A stretch of 50,567 bases of DNA from Oscillospiraceae bacterium (GTDB lineage Bacteria; Bacillota; Clostridia; Oscillospirales; Oscillospiraceae), in contig JAFTUO010000063.1 of NCBI GenBank assembly GCA_017466215.1, positions 1-50,567 of the forward strand, written 5' to 3'. The notes beneath the pieces were generated by a model, which had not been told where the DNA came from, searched no databases, and saw nothing but the letters and a program-made list of their open reading frames with translations. Position 1 is the first letter of the stretch. Each line of letters starts with the position of its first letter. Both the position numbers and the translations under genes were made by a program. Shown in pieces: positions 40,569 to 48,734 of this stretch.

Positions 40569-41828
40569 TCAAATGTAATTCATCGGGTTGACCGCTGCAC
40601 CGTTGTAGCGGATCTCAAAATGCAGGTGCGGTCCGGTAGTACCGCCGGAATCGCCTACATAGCCGATGACCTGACCGGCCATTACGAAATCGCCCTCGGA
40701 AACGATGAAGTTGGTCATATGCATATAGATGGACTTAAAGCCGTCCAGGTGATCGACCATAACTGTCCATCCACCGGAGCCGTACCAACCGGTGTAGGAC
40801 ACAACGCCCTCACGGGTGGCGTAAATAGGCTTACCGTAAATGCCCATACACCACAAATCGACACCGTTGTGGAACTTTTCAACACCGGAGATGGGATGTA
40901 TGCGCCAGCCAAAGGGGCTGGTAACCATCGTGTAATCGCAAGGGATAACCCAGGTTTTACCCAGCTCATCCTTCGTAGGCGTACCACCGTTGCCGTTGCC
41001 GGCAGGCTTTGTGGGCTGTGTTGCAGTGGCCATATGCTCCCGATACTTGGCTTCGTCGTACTCCACCTTTTTGTTTGCCAGCTCATCGGCATTGGCTTCC
41101 TGCTCATCTTCCAGCTCTTCCATGAGAGCTTCAAATTCCTTGCCCTTTGCAATCAGTTCTGCCAGCAGGCTCTGAGCTTTTGCAGCCTTTTCCTCCAGCT
41201 CCGCCTGGGTCGCTGCCAGGTCCTCTTTGGCGACCTTCAGTGCATCCCGCTCGATCACCAATTCTGCCTTGGCAGCTGCCACTTCCTCGGCTACTTCCCG
41301 GATCTCCTTCAGCCGGCGGCTGTCTGCTGCGGCGATTTCTTCCATCATCGTCAGCCGGTCCAGGAAGTCAGAAAAGCTGTTGGCCTCGAACAGCACCGAC
41401 CAGTAGGACAGTTCACCGTTCTCTTCCATCGCGCGGATTCGCTCTTTATGCTTTTCATTCAGGGCCTTGAGACGCTTCTCCGCATCGTCCAGCTCCGCCT
41501 GTTTGTCCGCAATCAGAACGGTATAGGCAGCGACCTGCTCATTGATATTGCTGATCTGGGTATGCAAAAGACCGATCTGCTGATCAATAACATTCTTCTG
41601 ATCCATAATCGCCCGGATCTCAGATACATTCTCGTCCTGCTGATCCCGCAGGTCATCCAGCTTGTCCTCCAGCGCAGCCTGCTCCTTTTCCAGCTCTTCG
41701 ATCTGTTCCTTGATCGCGCTGGAGGAGGCAGCGCTGGCATTGGTGGGCAGAAAATCCGTCGCCAAACCCAAAAGCAGCGCACAAACGAGAATTCCTGCGA
41801 TCACAGAAAATCTTCTTTTATTCTCCAT
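40569..41828 (-). CDS. M23 family peptidoglycan hydrolase with coiled coil (EnvC/NlpD-like)
   Basis: 419 residues. A signal peptide (MENKRRFSVIAGILVCALLLGL, cleavage near NASAAS) sends it outside. Residues about 35-270 are a long Lys/Glu/Leu-rich coiled coil with a short non-helical break near SYWSVLFEANSFSDFLDRL. The LytM/M23 domain (about 300-419) keeps both metal motifs, FHNGVDLW and HLHFE, so it should be active. The layout matches EnvC-type and other coiled-coil hydrolases controlled by FtsEX. The gene directly follows ftsX by nine bases, which supports that control. It presumably cuts peptide cross-links at the division site. Confidence 0.95.
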   Translation of the reverse strand: MENKRRFSVIAGILVCALLLGLATDFLPTNASAASSSAIKEQIEELEKEQAALEDKLDDLRDQQDENVSEIRAIMDQKNVIDQQIGLLHTQISNINEQVAAYTVLIADKQAELDDAEKRLKALNEKHKERIRAMEENGELSYWSVLFEANSFSDFLDRLTMMEEIAAADSRRLKEIREVAEEVAAAKAELVIERDALKVAKEDLAATQAELEEKAAKAQSLLAELIAKGKEFEALMEELEDEQEANADELANKKVEYDEAKYREHMATATQPTKPAGNGNGGTPTKDELGKTWVIPCDYTMVTSPFGWRIHPISGVEKFHNGVDLWCMGIYGKPIYATREGVVSYTGWYGSGGWTVMVDHLDGFKSIYMHMTNFIVSEGDFVMAGQVIGYVGDSGGTTGPHLHFEIRYNGAAVNPMNYI

Positions 41829-41837
41829 TTTTGCTCC

Positions 41838-42728
41838 TTAAACGTCCATAAACTTCCGGATGGATGTCCAGCTGCCGATCACACCCACAAACAGGCCTGC
41901 TGCCGCAAAGGTAACTACCATCGGCACCAGCAGCTCCGTAAAGGGAACGAAACTCAGCAGCAGCTTCAGCGTGCTGACAGAATCCAGCTGCACCACGACC
42001 CAGTCGTACAGCAGCCACATCAGGCCAAAGGAAATTGCGGCACCGACCATACCCAGCGTAAAGCCTTCCACCACGAAAGGCAGCCGGATAAAACCATTGG
42101 TAGCGCCCACCATCTTCATAATGGCAATCTCGTCCCGTCGGTCGTACATCGCCAGCTTGACGGTGTTGGAGATGATCAAAAGGCTGACCATCAGCAACAC
42201 TGCGATTACCACGATGGATGCAACGTGCAGTACATTCTGCAGTGCAGAGAAGCCCTCCGCCAGCTCAAAATTGGCCTTGACGTCTGCAACGCCTTCCACC
42301 TTTTTGATTCTCTCAACGGTCTGGTGGATCAGCTCATTGTCTTCCAGCGTTACCACATAGCGGTGGCGCAGATCCTTGGCATCCACACCGACGAAAGCAT
42401 CGTCGCCCTCGTGGTCGGCAATGAAATTCTCCAGCGCTTCTTCCCGGGAGACGAACTGGGCATTGTAAATGTTTTCCACCTGATTCAATCTTGTGCCAAC
42501 GCTGCGTGCCTGGGCATCGGACAGCGTTTCGTCCACATAGACCATAACCTCGTTGGTCTTGTTCAGGTCTTCCACAATGATGTTAAAGTTATAAGCAAGG
42601 CAGGAAAAGCTGCCCACGATCAGAAGGCAGGCAATCGTAACGCAAACCGCCGCAAAGGACATAAAGCCGTGCAGGAAGATGCCCCGGATGCCTTCCTTGA
42701 TCAGATATCCAATGTTATTGATCTTCAT
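41838..42728 (-). CDS. ftsX: Cell division ABC transporter permease FtsX
   Basis: 296 residues from the ATG at 42728; a longer frame to 42761 would extend further into ftsE. Start context NIGYLIKEGIRGIFLHGFMS is typical. Helix 1 (about 23-46) is followed by a large extracellular loop (EVMVYVDETLSDAQ to VADVKANFELAEG) and then three helices at the end, the FtsX topology. The motif MYDRRDEIAIMKMVGATNGF is the conserved coupling region. FtsX passes ATP-driven movement from FtsE to an external amidase or hydrolase, probably the M23 protein encoded next. The ftsX start overlaps the ftsE stop by 14 bases. Confidence 0.95.
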   Translation of the reverse strand: MKINNIGYLIKEGIRGIFLHGFMSFAAVCVTIACLLIVGSFSCLAYNFNIIVEDLNKTNEVMVYVDETLSDAQARSVGTRLNQVENIYNAQFVSREEALENFIADHEGDDAFVGVDAKDLRHRYVVTLEDNELIHQTVERIKKVEGVADVKANFELAEGFSALQNVLHVASIVVIAVLLMVSLLIISNTVKLAMYDRRDEIAIMKMVGATNGFIRLPFVVEGFTLGMVGAAISFGLMWLLYDWVVVQLDSVSTLKLLLSFVPFTELLVPMVVTFAAAGLFVGVIGSWTSIRKFMDV

Positions 42729-43404
42729 AATGATAATACCCGTCCATTCCGTCGCTGACAACCAGACCGTTGTCGATTACGATCACTCGCTTGGGGAATC
42801 GCTCCACCAGATCCCGTTCGTGGGTAACCACCAGCATCGTGGTGCCCAGATTGTTGATCTCCTGCAAAAGACTCATAATTTCCAGACTTCTTGCAGGGTC
42901 CAGATTGCCGGTAGGCTCGTCGGCAATGATGGTGGAGGGGTTGTTGACCAGCGCGCGGGCAATGGCCAGACGCTGCTGCTCACCGCCGGACAGCTCACCG
43001 GGGTGGCGGCGGCTCTTGGTCTCCAGGCCAACCAGCTCCAGAACATAAGGGACGCGATCGCGGATCTCCCGCTCCCTTGCGCCGATGACACGCATAGCAA
43101 AGGCCACATTGTCGTAAACCGTCTTGTTCTCGATCAGGCGGAAATCCTGGAACACAACGCCGACCGTGCGGCGCATATAGGGGATCTCCCGCTTACGGAT
43201 ACGCTCCAGGGAATATCCATTGACGTGAACTGTGCCGGAAGTGGGCTTCAGCTCACCGGTGATCAGCTTGATAATGGTGGACTTTCCTGAGCCGGAAGGA
43301 CCTACCAGAAATGCAAATTCGCCGTCCTCGATCTGCATCGAAACGCCCTTGAGCGCCTTGGTGCCGACCGAATAGGACTTGGTAACATTGGTAAACTCAA
43401 TCAT
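42715..43404 (-). CDS. ftsE: Cell division ATP-binding protein FtsE
   Basis: 229 residues. Walker A GPSGSGKST, FQDFRLIENKTVYDNVAFAM, signature LSGGEQQRLAIARAL, Walker B TIIADEPTGNLDP and VVTHERDLV are all present. The length and the sequence after Walker A are those of FtsE. It forms a complex with FtsX and acts at the division ring or elongation sites. Promoter TTGACA-17-TACAAT lies upstream (43436-43464), and GGAG precedes the ATG by ten bases. Confidence 0.97.
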   Translation of the reverse strand: MIEFTNVTKSYSVGTKALKGVSMQIEDGEFAFLVGPSGSGKSTIIKLITGELKPTSGTVHVNGYSLERIRKREIPYMRRTVGVVFQDFRLIENKTVYDNVAFAMRVIGAREREIRDRVPYVLELVGLETKSRRHPGELSGGEQQRLAIARALVNNPSTIIADEPTGNLDPARSLEIMSLLQEINNLGTTMLVVTHERDLVERFPKRVIVIDNGLVVSDGMDGYYHYEDQ

Positions 43405-43435
43405 TGTAATACAGCTCCAAAATCAGTGTATTAAA

Positions 43436-43464
43436 ATTGTAACATATTGTAACATTTGTGTCAA
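43436..43464 (-). promoter_or_regulatory. Sigma-A promoter of ftsEX operon with direct repeats in the spacer
   Basis: On the minus strand a perfect TTGACA (43464-43459), 17-base spacer and TACAAT (43441-43436). On the plus strand the spacer region holds two direct copies of TTGTAACAT (43438-43446 and 43448-43456), one helical turn apart. Confidence 0.8.
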
Positions 43465-43492
43465 TATACCGGCAAAATTTTACAAAAGAAAA

Positions 43493-43518
43493 CAGGGCCG
43501 TACCGGGGTACAGCCCTG
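43493..43518 (-). terminator. Terminator of PucR-type regulator gene
   Basis: An interrupted stem CAGGGC.GTACC / GGTAC.GCCCTG lies past the stop at 43530, and the minus strand continues TTTTCTTTTG. Confidence 0.82.
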
Positions 43519-43529
43519 CCAAAAAAGCA

Positions 43530-44618
43530 TCAGCGAGCTTCCCTGGAAGACAGATACTTGCGGACCATCAGCGCCACCTTAAAGACAATGGCATGGTCGA
43601 ACTCGCGAAGGTCCAGGCCAGTCAGCTTCTTGATCTTCTCAAGGCGGTAGACCAAGGTGTTGCGGTGTACAAACAGCTTGCGGGAAGTTTCGGATACATT
43701 CAGATTGTTTTCGAAGAACTTGTTGATGGTAAACAGGGTTTCCTGATCCAGAGAATCAATGGAGTTCTTCTTAAATACCTCATCGAGGAAAATGTCGCAA
43801 AGGGTGGTGGGCAGCTGGTAGATCAGCCGGCCGATGCCCAAATTATCATAGTTGATGATGCTCCGCTCGGTGTCAAAGACCTTGCCCACGTCAATGGCAG
43901 TCTGGGCCTCTTTATAAGAGTCGGCCAGATTGCGCAGATGCTCCGCCACAGTGCCAATGCCAATCACGGACTTGACAAACAGCTCATTTTTCAGCGAATC
44001 CGCGATATTCTGGGCAATATGCTCCAGCTCTGCTGCGGTGGTGGTGCTGGTGATCTGCTTGATGACGGCAATATCGGTCTCATTGATGCTCAGGACGAAG
44101 TCCTGGTTTTTATCCGGGAAGATGCCGGAGATCACATCCACAGTTGCTACATCACCGTGGCCCAGCTGACGCACCAGAAATACAGCTCTGGGAGCTTCGG
44201 TGGCGAAGTGCAGCTCCTTGGCGCGAATATAGATATCACCGGGCAGGATGTTGTCCATAATGATGTTCTTCACGAAGGTGCTGCGATCGTGCTTCTCTTC
44301 GTAGAAGGTCTTGGCATCGTTCAAAGCGATATAGCCCATCTGGCAGGAAAGCTTGGCGCTCTCGTCATCGCCGGAGCAGAAAACTGCATAGTCCAGGCAA
44401 TTGTTGTTGCCGAAAATCGGCTTAAAGGTCTTCTGGTTAAAGGTTACAACGCCCTCCAGGCAGGAAGCTGCCTTCAAGGCTGCGTCTTGCCAGCGCTCAC
44501 CTAACAGCGCACCGTCAGTGCAGGAAATAACACAGCCGTCGGTATCAATCACACCAAAGGTGCGGTCGGAGATTTCTTTCAATTGGGAAATGACGCCCTG
44601 AAAAACACTGTTGGACAT
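43530..44618 (-). CDS. PucR/CdaR family helix-turn-helix regulator
   Basis: 362 residues from the ATG at 44618, which follows GGGAGG by eight bases; an upstream ATG at 44648 lies before the ribosome site. The C-terminal 60 residues hold the PucR-type helix-turn-helix: FFENNLNVSETSRKLFVHRN then TLVYRLEKIKKLTGLDLREF. The middle third resembles the GGDEF-like/CdaR domain, and the N-terminal part (TFGVIDTDGCVISCTDGALL) looks like a small sensor domain. No enzyme gene lies beside it to suggest a regulon. It has its own promoter and terminator. Confidence 0.88.
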   Translation of the reverse strand: MSNSVFQGVISQLKEISDRTFGVIDTDGCVISCTDGALLGERWQDAALKAASCLEGVVTFNQKTFKPIFGNNNCLDYAVFCSGDDESAKLSCQMGYIALNDAKTFYEEKHDRSTFVKNIIMDNILPGDIYIRAKELHFATEAPRAVFLVRQLGHGDVATVDVISGIFPDKNQDFVLSINETDIAVIKQITSTTTAAELEHIAQNIADSLKNELFVKSVIGIGTVAEHLRNLADSYKEAQTAIDVGKVFDTERSIINYDNLGIGRLIYQLPTTLCDIFLDEVFKKNSIDSLDQETLFTINKFFENNLNVSETSRKLFVHRNTLVYRLEKIKKLTGLDLREFDHAIVFKVALMVRKYLSSREAR

Positions 44619-44675
44619 TTTACAGACCTCCCTTAAAAATATGCACAAATACGAATTTCACAAAATTGCACTATT

Positions 44676-44704
44676 AGTATAAACCCTTTTTGCACATTTT
44701 GCAA
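44676..44704 (-). promoter_or_regulatory. Promoter of PucR-type regulator gene
   Basis: On the minus strand TTGCAA (44704-44699), 17-base spacer and TATACT (44681-44676). Several copies of TGCAAAA or TTTTGCA nearby could be binding sites, which is inference. Confidence 0.72.
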
Positions 44705-44767
44705 GTACCTTTTGACATATTATTGCAAAATCGTCTGCTATTTTTATGTATTATTCCCTAAAAATTG

Positions 44768-44793
44768 AAGGACGCTGCAATGCAGCGCCCTTT
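44768..44793 (-). terminator. Terminator of rsuA-type gene
   Basis: A GC-rich stem around GGACGCTGCA / TGCAGCGCCC lies about 12-40 bases beyond the stop at 44806, followed on the minus strand by TTCAATTTTT. Confidence 0.75.
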
Positions 44794-44805
44794 GGATCGG
44801 GTATT

Positions 44806-45513
44806 TTATCGGCATTGTGCCTCAAGCTCTGCGACCTCCTGAACCGTCAGTTCCCGGACTTGTCCGGCAGGAAGCGTTCCCAAAGTCAGGCTTCCCTCCT
44901 GCTCCCGCTTTAAGTACAGCACCGTCATATCCCGGGACGCCATCATCCGGCGCACCTGGTGGTATTTGCCCTCGCAGACCGTAATGCGGCTCTCCCCTGC
45001 TCCCAGGGGCTCCAGCTTCGCGCTGAGGCAAACTGTGCCGTCCCGCAATGTCAGCCCCTGCGCAAAGGCCTGCACATCTTCCTCCGTCGCCTGCCCCTCG
45101 TGGCGGGCATAGTAGACCTTTGGGACTTCCTTTTTCGGTGAGATCAGCCGGTGCAGCAGATCGCCGTCGTTGGTAAACAGCAGCAGGCCCTCCGTCTCCT
45201 TATCCAATCGGCCGACGGGCTTCACATCCTGCCGCAGAAGCTCCGGCGGCAGCAGCTCCATCACCGTGCGCTGCTGCTTATCCTCCGTTGCCGTTACGTA
45301 ACCGGCGGGCTTATGGAGCATCGCGACGACCCGGCGCTTGCCCTGCAGCACCTGGCCGGCATATGCGATCTCATTGGCATTGGGGTCGATCTTCCGGGCG
45401 CCATCACGTTCCGGCATTCCGTTTACAGTAACCGCGCCGGTTTTCAAGATATCTTTTATCTGGCTGCGGCTGCCAACGCCGCATTCCACCAGAAATTTGT
45501 CCAACCGTTCCAT
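44806..45513 (-). CDS. rsuA: 16S rRNA pseudouridine synthase (RsuA type)
   Basis: 235 residues. The N-terminal S4 RNA-binding domain reads RLDKFLVECGVGSRSQIKDI. The catalytic core has KPAGYVTATED, VGRLDKETEGLLLFTNDGDL with the catalytic Asp, YYARHEG, and EGKYHQVRRMMAS. The length and S4-first layout match RsuA rather than the larger RluB. It would make pseudouridine in 16S rRNA; the exact position is inferred from the family. It has no close co-directional upstream neighbour. Confidence 0.93.
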   Translation of the reverse strand: MERLDKFLVECGVGSRSQIKDILKTGAVTVNGMPERDGARKIDPNANEIAYAGQVLQGKRRVVAMLHKPAGYVTATEDKQQRTVMELLPPELLRQDVKPVGRLDKETEGLLLFTNDGDLLHRLISPKKEVPKVYYARHEGQATEEDVQAFAQGLTLRDGTVCLSAKLEPLGAGESRITVCEGKYHQVRRMMASRDMTVLYLKREQEGSLTLGTLPAGQVRELTVQEVAELEAQCR

Positions 45514-45584
45514 ACGTCCTCCGTTCTAACCTCGTCCAACCGTGAATAGGGTGTAATGCGAATTCAAAATTGGAGGGATTTATT

Positions 45585-46115
45585 ATGATGGTAATGACCG
45601 CAAAGGTCGATAAGAAAAAAATCGCCATTATCTTTGCCGCTGTTGTAGTCGCCATTGCAGCTCTGGTACTGCTGCTGGGCGGCGGACGGGACACCGCGCC
45701 TACTGCCACCACCAATGTATCCAACAACGATGCCCGGGTGGAGTTTTTGAAAGGCTTCGGCTGGGATGTAGCCACCTCTCCCGTGGAGAGCAGTCAGGTG
45801 CGCATTCCCGAAAAGACCAGCGAGGTCTTCGACCGCTACAATGCGATGCAAAAGCAGCAGGGCTACGATCTAAGCCAGTACGCAGGCAAGACCGTTATGC
45901 GCTATGTGTATAAGATCAACAATTACCCCGGCGCCATTGAGCCGGTATATGCCACACTGCTGGTATATAAAAACCAAGTCATTGGCGGAGATGTAACCGA
46001 CACGGCAGCCAAGGGCCACATCCACGGTTTCCAAAAGCCGGAGCAGCTCCCGCAGGCCACCACGCCGGAGACCACCGCCACAGATCCCACAAGCGCAACT
46101 GCCGTTACGGAGTAA
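45585..46115 (+). CDS. DUF4830 domain protein, membrane-anchored
   Basis: 176 residues from the ATG at 45585, which follows GGAGGG; an in-frame TTG at 45570 overlaps the ribosome site. A single transmembrane anchor (about 12-32) precedes the DUF4830-type domain: ARVEFLKGFGWDVATSPVE, RYNAMQKQQGYDLSQYAGK, MRYVYKINNYPG and VYATLLVYKNQVIGGDV. A Thr/Pro-rich C-terminal tail ends the protein. The function of DUF4830 is unknown; I recall it as common in sporulating Clostridia. It is encoded away from rsuA and before the FMN riboswitch. Confidence 0.87.
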   Translation: MMVMTAKVDKKKIAIIFAAVVVAIAALVLLLGGGRDTAPTATTNVSNNDARVEFLKGFGWDVATSPVESSQVRIPEKTSEVFDRYNAMQKQQGYDLSQYAGKTVMRYVYKINNYPGAIEPVYATLLVYKNQVIGGDVTDTAAKGHIHGFQKPEQLPQATTPETTATDPTSATAVTE

Positions 46116-46136
46116 TCATACCACAAAAAGCAGCGC

Positions 46137-46165
46137 TTGACAAGACAGCACCCCGATGCTATACT
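46137..46165 (+). promoter_or_regulatory. Sigma-A promoter of riboswitch-ribU transcript
   Basis: Perfect TTGACA (46137-46142), 17-base spacer and TATACT (46160-46165). The predicted start near 46172 is about ten bases before the riboswitch. Confidence 0.83.
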
Positions 46166-46182
46166 GGGGTTAATCGAATACA

Positions 46183-46290
46183 TCTTCAGGGCAGGGTGAA
46201 ATTCCCGACCGGCGGTAAAGTCCGCGAGCGCTATGCGCAGAATCGGTGTGATTCCGATACCGACAGTAAAGTCTGGATGGAAGAAGAGCT
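46183..46290 (+). promoter_or_regulatory. FMN riboswitch (RFN element)
   Basis: The aptamer core is nearly canonical: TCAGGGCAGGGTGAAATTCC, GACCGGCGGTAAAGTCCGCG, CCGATACCGACAGTAAAGTC and TGGATGGAAGAAGAG. It should bind flavin mononucleotide. An intrinsic terminator (46306-46336) lies just downstream, so FMN probably stops transcription of ribU. Confidence 0.97.
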
Positions 46291-46305
46291 TTACGCAGAT
46301 ATTTT

Positions 46306-46336
46306 ATGCCCTGAGTGTATACTCGGGGCATTTTTT
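46306..46336 (+). terminator. Riboswitch-controlled terminator before ribU
   Basis: Stem ATGCCCTGAGT / ACTCGGGGCAT with a GTAT loop (one G-T pair) followed by six T. It sits between the FMN aptamer and the ribU ribosome site, the usual expression platform. Confidence 0.9.
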
Positions 46337-46350
46337 GTGAGGTGAACGGT

Positions 46351-46998
46351 ATGAAACCCAATGTAAAGAAAATGGTATTAATCGCGATGATGGCAGCCGT
46401 AGCCTATTTGCTGGCATTCTTCATCCGGATCCCGGTGTTTGGCTTCCTGAGTCTGGAGCCCAAGGATGTGATCCTGGTGATCGGAGGCTTCCTGCTGGGC
46501 CCGATGTCAGCGTTCATTACTTCCCTGGTAGTTTCCCTGGTGGAAATGGTCACCTTCAGCGTCACCGGCCCCATCGGCTGCCTGATGAATCTGATCTCCT
46601 CCTGCAGCTTCGCCTGCACCGCTGCGCTGATCTACAAAAAGCGCCGCAACTTAAACGGCGCGGTGATTGGTCTGCTTGTTGGCTCTGTTACCGTTGTGGC
46701 AACAATGCTGCTGTGGAATTACCTGATCACCCCGCTGTATATGACCGGAACGACCCGCTCTGACGTGGCTGCAATGCTCGTGCCCGTATTCCTGCCCTTC
46801 AATGCGCTGAAAGCCGCCTTCAATACCGCTCTGACCCTGCTGCTATATAAGCCGCTGGTTACTGCCCTGCGACGCACCGGTCTGGTAGAGCGCAAGGCCA
46901 CCCCCGGCGGCAAGAGTAAGATCGGTCTTTATGTATTCGCCGGCATTTTGCTGATCACCTGCATCCTGCTTCTGCTGGTGCTGCAAGGCAAGATCTGA
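46351..46998 (+). CDS. ribU: Riboflavin ECF transporter S component RibU
   Basis: 215 residues from the ATG at 46351, preceded by GAGGTG; an upstream in-frame ATG at 46315 lies in the riboswitch terminator. Six hydrophobic segments are visible. The first is followed by FLSLEPKDVILVIGGFLLGP, with the glutamate loop used by S components, and VEMVTFSVTGPIGCLMNLIS. It captures riboflavin or FMN and works with a shared ECF energising module not encoded here. Control by the upstream FMN riboswitch fits. Confidence 0.93.
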   Translation: MKPNVKKMVLIAMMAAVAYLLAFFIRIPVFGFLSLEPKDVILVIGGFLLGPMSAFITSLVVSLVEMVTFSVTGPIGCLMNLISSCSFACTAALIYKKRRNLNGAVIGLLVGSVTVVATMLLWNYLITPLYMTGTTRSDVAAMLVPVFLPFNALKAAFNTALTLLLYKPLVTALRRTGLVERKATPGGKSKIGLYVFAGILLITCILLLLVLQGKI

Positions 46999-47009
46999 AC
47001 ATAATCCCA

Positions 47010-47037
47010 CCGCCCCTCCTGCCGAGGGGCGGCTTTT
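47010..47037 (+). terminator. Terminator of ribU
   Basis: Perfect 9-bp stem CCGCCCCTC / GAGGGGCGG with a five-base loop, then CTTTTT. Confidence 0.92.
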
Positions 47038-47059
47038 TACTCTTTTTTCTAAAAAGTGC

Positions 47060-47088
47060 TTCCTTTTTCTGCAATTTTGTGGTATGCT
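47060..47088 (+). promoter_or_regulatory. Candidate promoter of ABC-F gene
   Basis: TTCCTT -35-like hexamer, 17-base spacer ending in TGG, and TATGCT (47083-47088), about 40 bases before the ATG at 47128. Weak hexamers lower confidence; the extended TGG is shared with other promoters in the window. Confidence 0.45.
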
Positions 47089-47127
47089 TTAAGGTGAACG
47101 ATTATGAGCAAAAAGAAGGAGTAAGAA

Positions 47128-48732
47128 ATGATCACTGTCAGCAATTTAGGTATGCAATTTGGCGGTCAATGGCTGTTCCAGCACGTTGATCTTCAGTTTT
47201 TGCCGGGCAACTGCTACGGCATCATCGGCGCAAACGGCGCCGGCAAGTCCACCTTCCTGCGAATTCTCACCGGCGAGCTGGATTCTACCACAGGTTCTAT
47301 CAGCATTGACCCCGACAAGCGTGTTTCTGTTCTAAAGCAGAATCAGAACGCCTATGACGAATTCTCCGTAATGGACACCGTCATTATGGGCAATCAGCAT
47401 CTTTACGATGTGATGAAAGAAAAAGACGCCATCTACGAAAAGCCGGATTTTTCGGATGAAGATGGCATCCGTGCTGCCGATCTGGAAGCTGAATTTGCAG
47501 AACTGGGCGGCTGGGAAGCAGAGTCCGACGCCTCCCGCCTGCTGCAAGGTCTGGGCATCGGCACAGAAATGCACTACGACATTATGGCCTCTGTCGACCC
47601 CAGACTGAAGGTCAAGGTATTGCTTGCCCAGGCACTGTTCGGCAATCCCGACATCGTTATGCTGGACGAGCCTACCAACAACCTGGACATCGAAGCTATC
47701 AACTGGCTGGAAGACTTCCTGCTGGACTTCCCCGGTATGGTCATCGCTGTTTCCCACGACCGCCACTTCCTGAACACCGTCTGCACCCACACGGTCGATA
47801 TTGACTACGGCAAGATCAAGATGTACGTCGGTAACTACGACTTCTGGTATGAATCCTCCCAGATGGTGCAGGCTATGATCCGCAACAAGAATAAGCGCAA
47901 TCAGGAAAAGATCGAAGAGCTGCAGCTGTTCATCCAGCGCTTCTCCGCCAACAAATCCAAGGCCAAGCAGGCAACCGCCCGCCGCAAGCTGCTGGACAAG
48001 CTGACGGTTGAGGAAATGCCCTGCTCTACCCGCCGCTATCCCTTCATTGGCTTTATGCCGGAGCGTGAGCTGGGTAAGGATGTTCTGACAGTCAAGGATG
48101 TTTCTGTTACCGTCGACGGCGAAAAGCTGCTGGACAATGTGTACTTCTCCGTGGGCCGAACCGACAAGATCGCCTTTGTAGGTGAAAACGAAAAGGCACA
48201 GACCGCGCTGATGCAGATCCTGATGGGCGAACTTGAGCCGGACGAAGGCTCTGTCAAGTGGGGCATTTCCACCGTGCGCAGCTACCTGCCGAAAGACAAT
48301 TCTGCCTACTTTGAGGGCAACAAGAGCCAGCTGGTGGACTGGCTGCGGGAATTCTCCGCCAAGAAAGATGATGTGTACCTGCGTGGCTTCCTGGGCCGTA
48401 TGCTGTTCTCCAACGAAGATGTATTCAAGAGCGTTGACGTGCTGTCCGGCGGCGAAAAAGTCCGCTGTATGCTGTCGAAGATGATGCTCTCCGGCGCCAA
48501 TGTGGTGCTGCTGGATCAGCCCACCAACCATCTGGATATGGAATCCATCCAGGCTGTTAACAAGGGTCTTGAGGCCTTCACCGGCGTTGTGCTTCTTGCC
48601 AGCCACGACCATGAAATGCTGCAGTCCACCTGTAACCGCGTCATTGCTTTCCAGCCTGACGGCACCATCGTCGACCGCTACGGCACCTACGACGACTATC
48701 TGGAATGGCTGGATCAGCAGAAAGGAAACTGA
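47128..48732 (+). CDS. ABC-F family ATPase (YkpA/YbiT-like)
   Basis: 534 residues, soluble, two ATPase domains and no membrane part. Domain 1 has Walker A GANGAGKST, a degenerate signature (VDPRLKVKVLLAQAL instead of LSGGE) and Walker B IVMLDEPTNNLDI. The inter-domain linker (about 240-300) is rich in Lys, Arg and Gln. Domain 2 has GENEKAQTAL where Walker A should be, with the key Lys replaced by Gln; an intact signature VLSGGEKVR and VVLLDQPTNHLDM follow. This matches the YkpA subfamily, which acts on ribosomes or has unknown roles. ABC-F proteins can give antibiotic resistance, but nothing here shows it. argS follows by two bases. Confidence 0.93.
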   Translation: MITVSNLGMQFGGQWLFQHVDLQFLPGNCYGIIGANGAGKSTFLRILTGELDSTTGSISIDPDKRVSVLKQNQNAYDEFSVMDTVIMGNQHLYDVMKEKDAIYEKPDFSDEDGIRAADLEAEFAELGGWEAESDASRLLQGLGIGTEMHYDIMASVDPRLKVKVLLAQALFGNPDIVMLDEPTNNLDIEAINWLEDFLLDFPGMVIAVSHDRHFLNTVCTHTVDIDYGKIKMYVGNYDFWYESSQMVQAMIRNKNKRNQEKIEELQLFIQRFSANKSKAKQATARRKLLDKLTVEEMPCSTRRYPFIGFMPERELGKDVLTVKDVSVTVDGEKLLDNVYFSVGRTDKIAFVGENEKAQTALMQILMGELEPDEGSVKWGISTVRSYLPKDNSAYFEGNKSQLVDWLREFSAKKDDVYLRGFLGRMLFSNEDVFKSVDVLSGGEKVRCMLSKMMLSGANVVLLDQPTNHLDMESIQAVNKGLEAFTGVVLLASHDHEMLQSTCNRVIAFQPDGTIVDRYGTYDDYLEWLDQQKGN

Positions 48733-48734
48733 GG

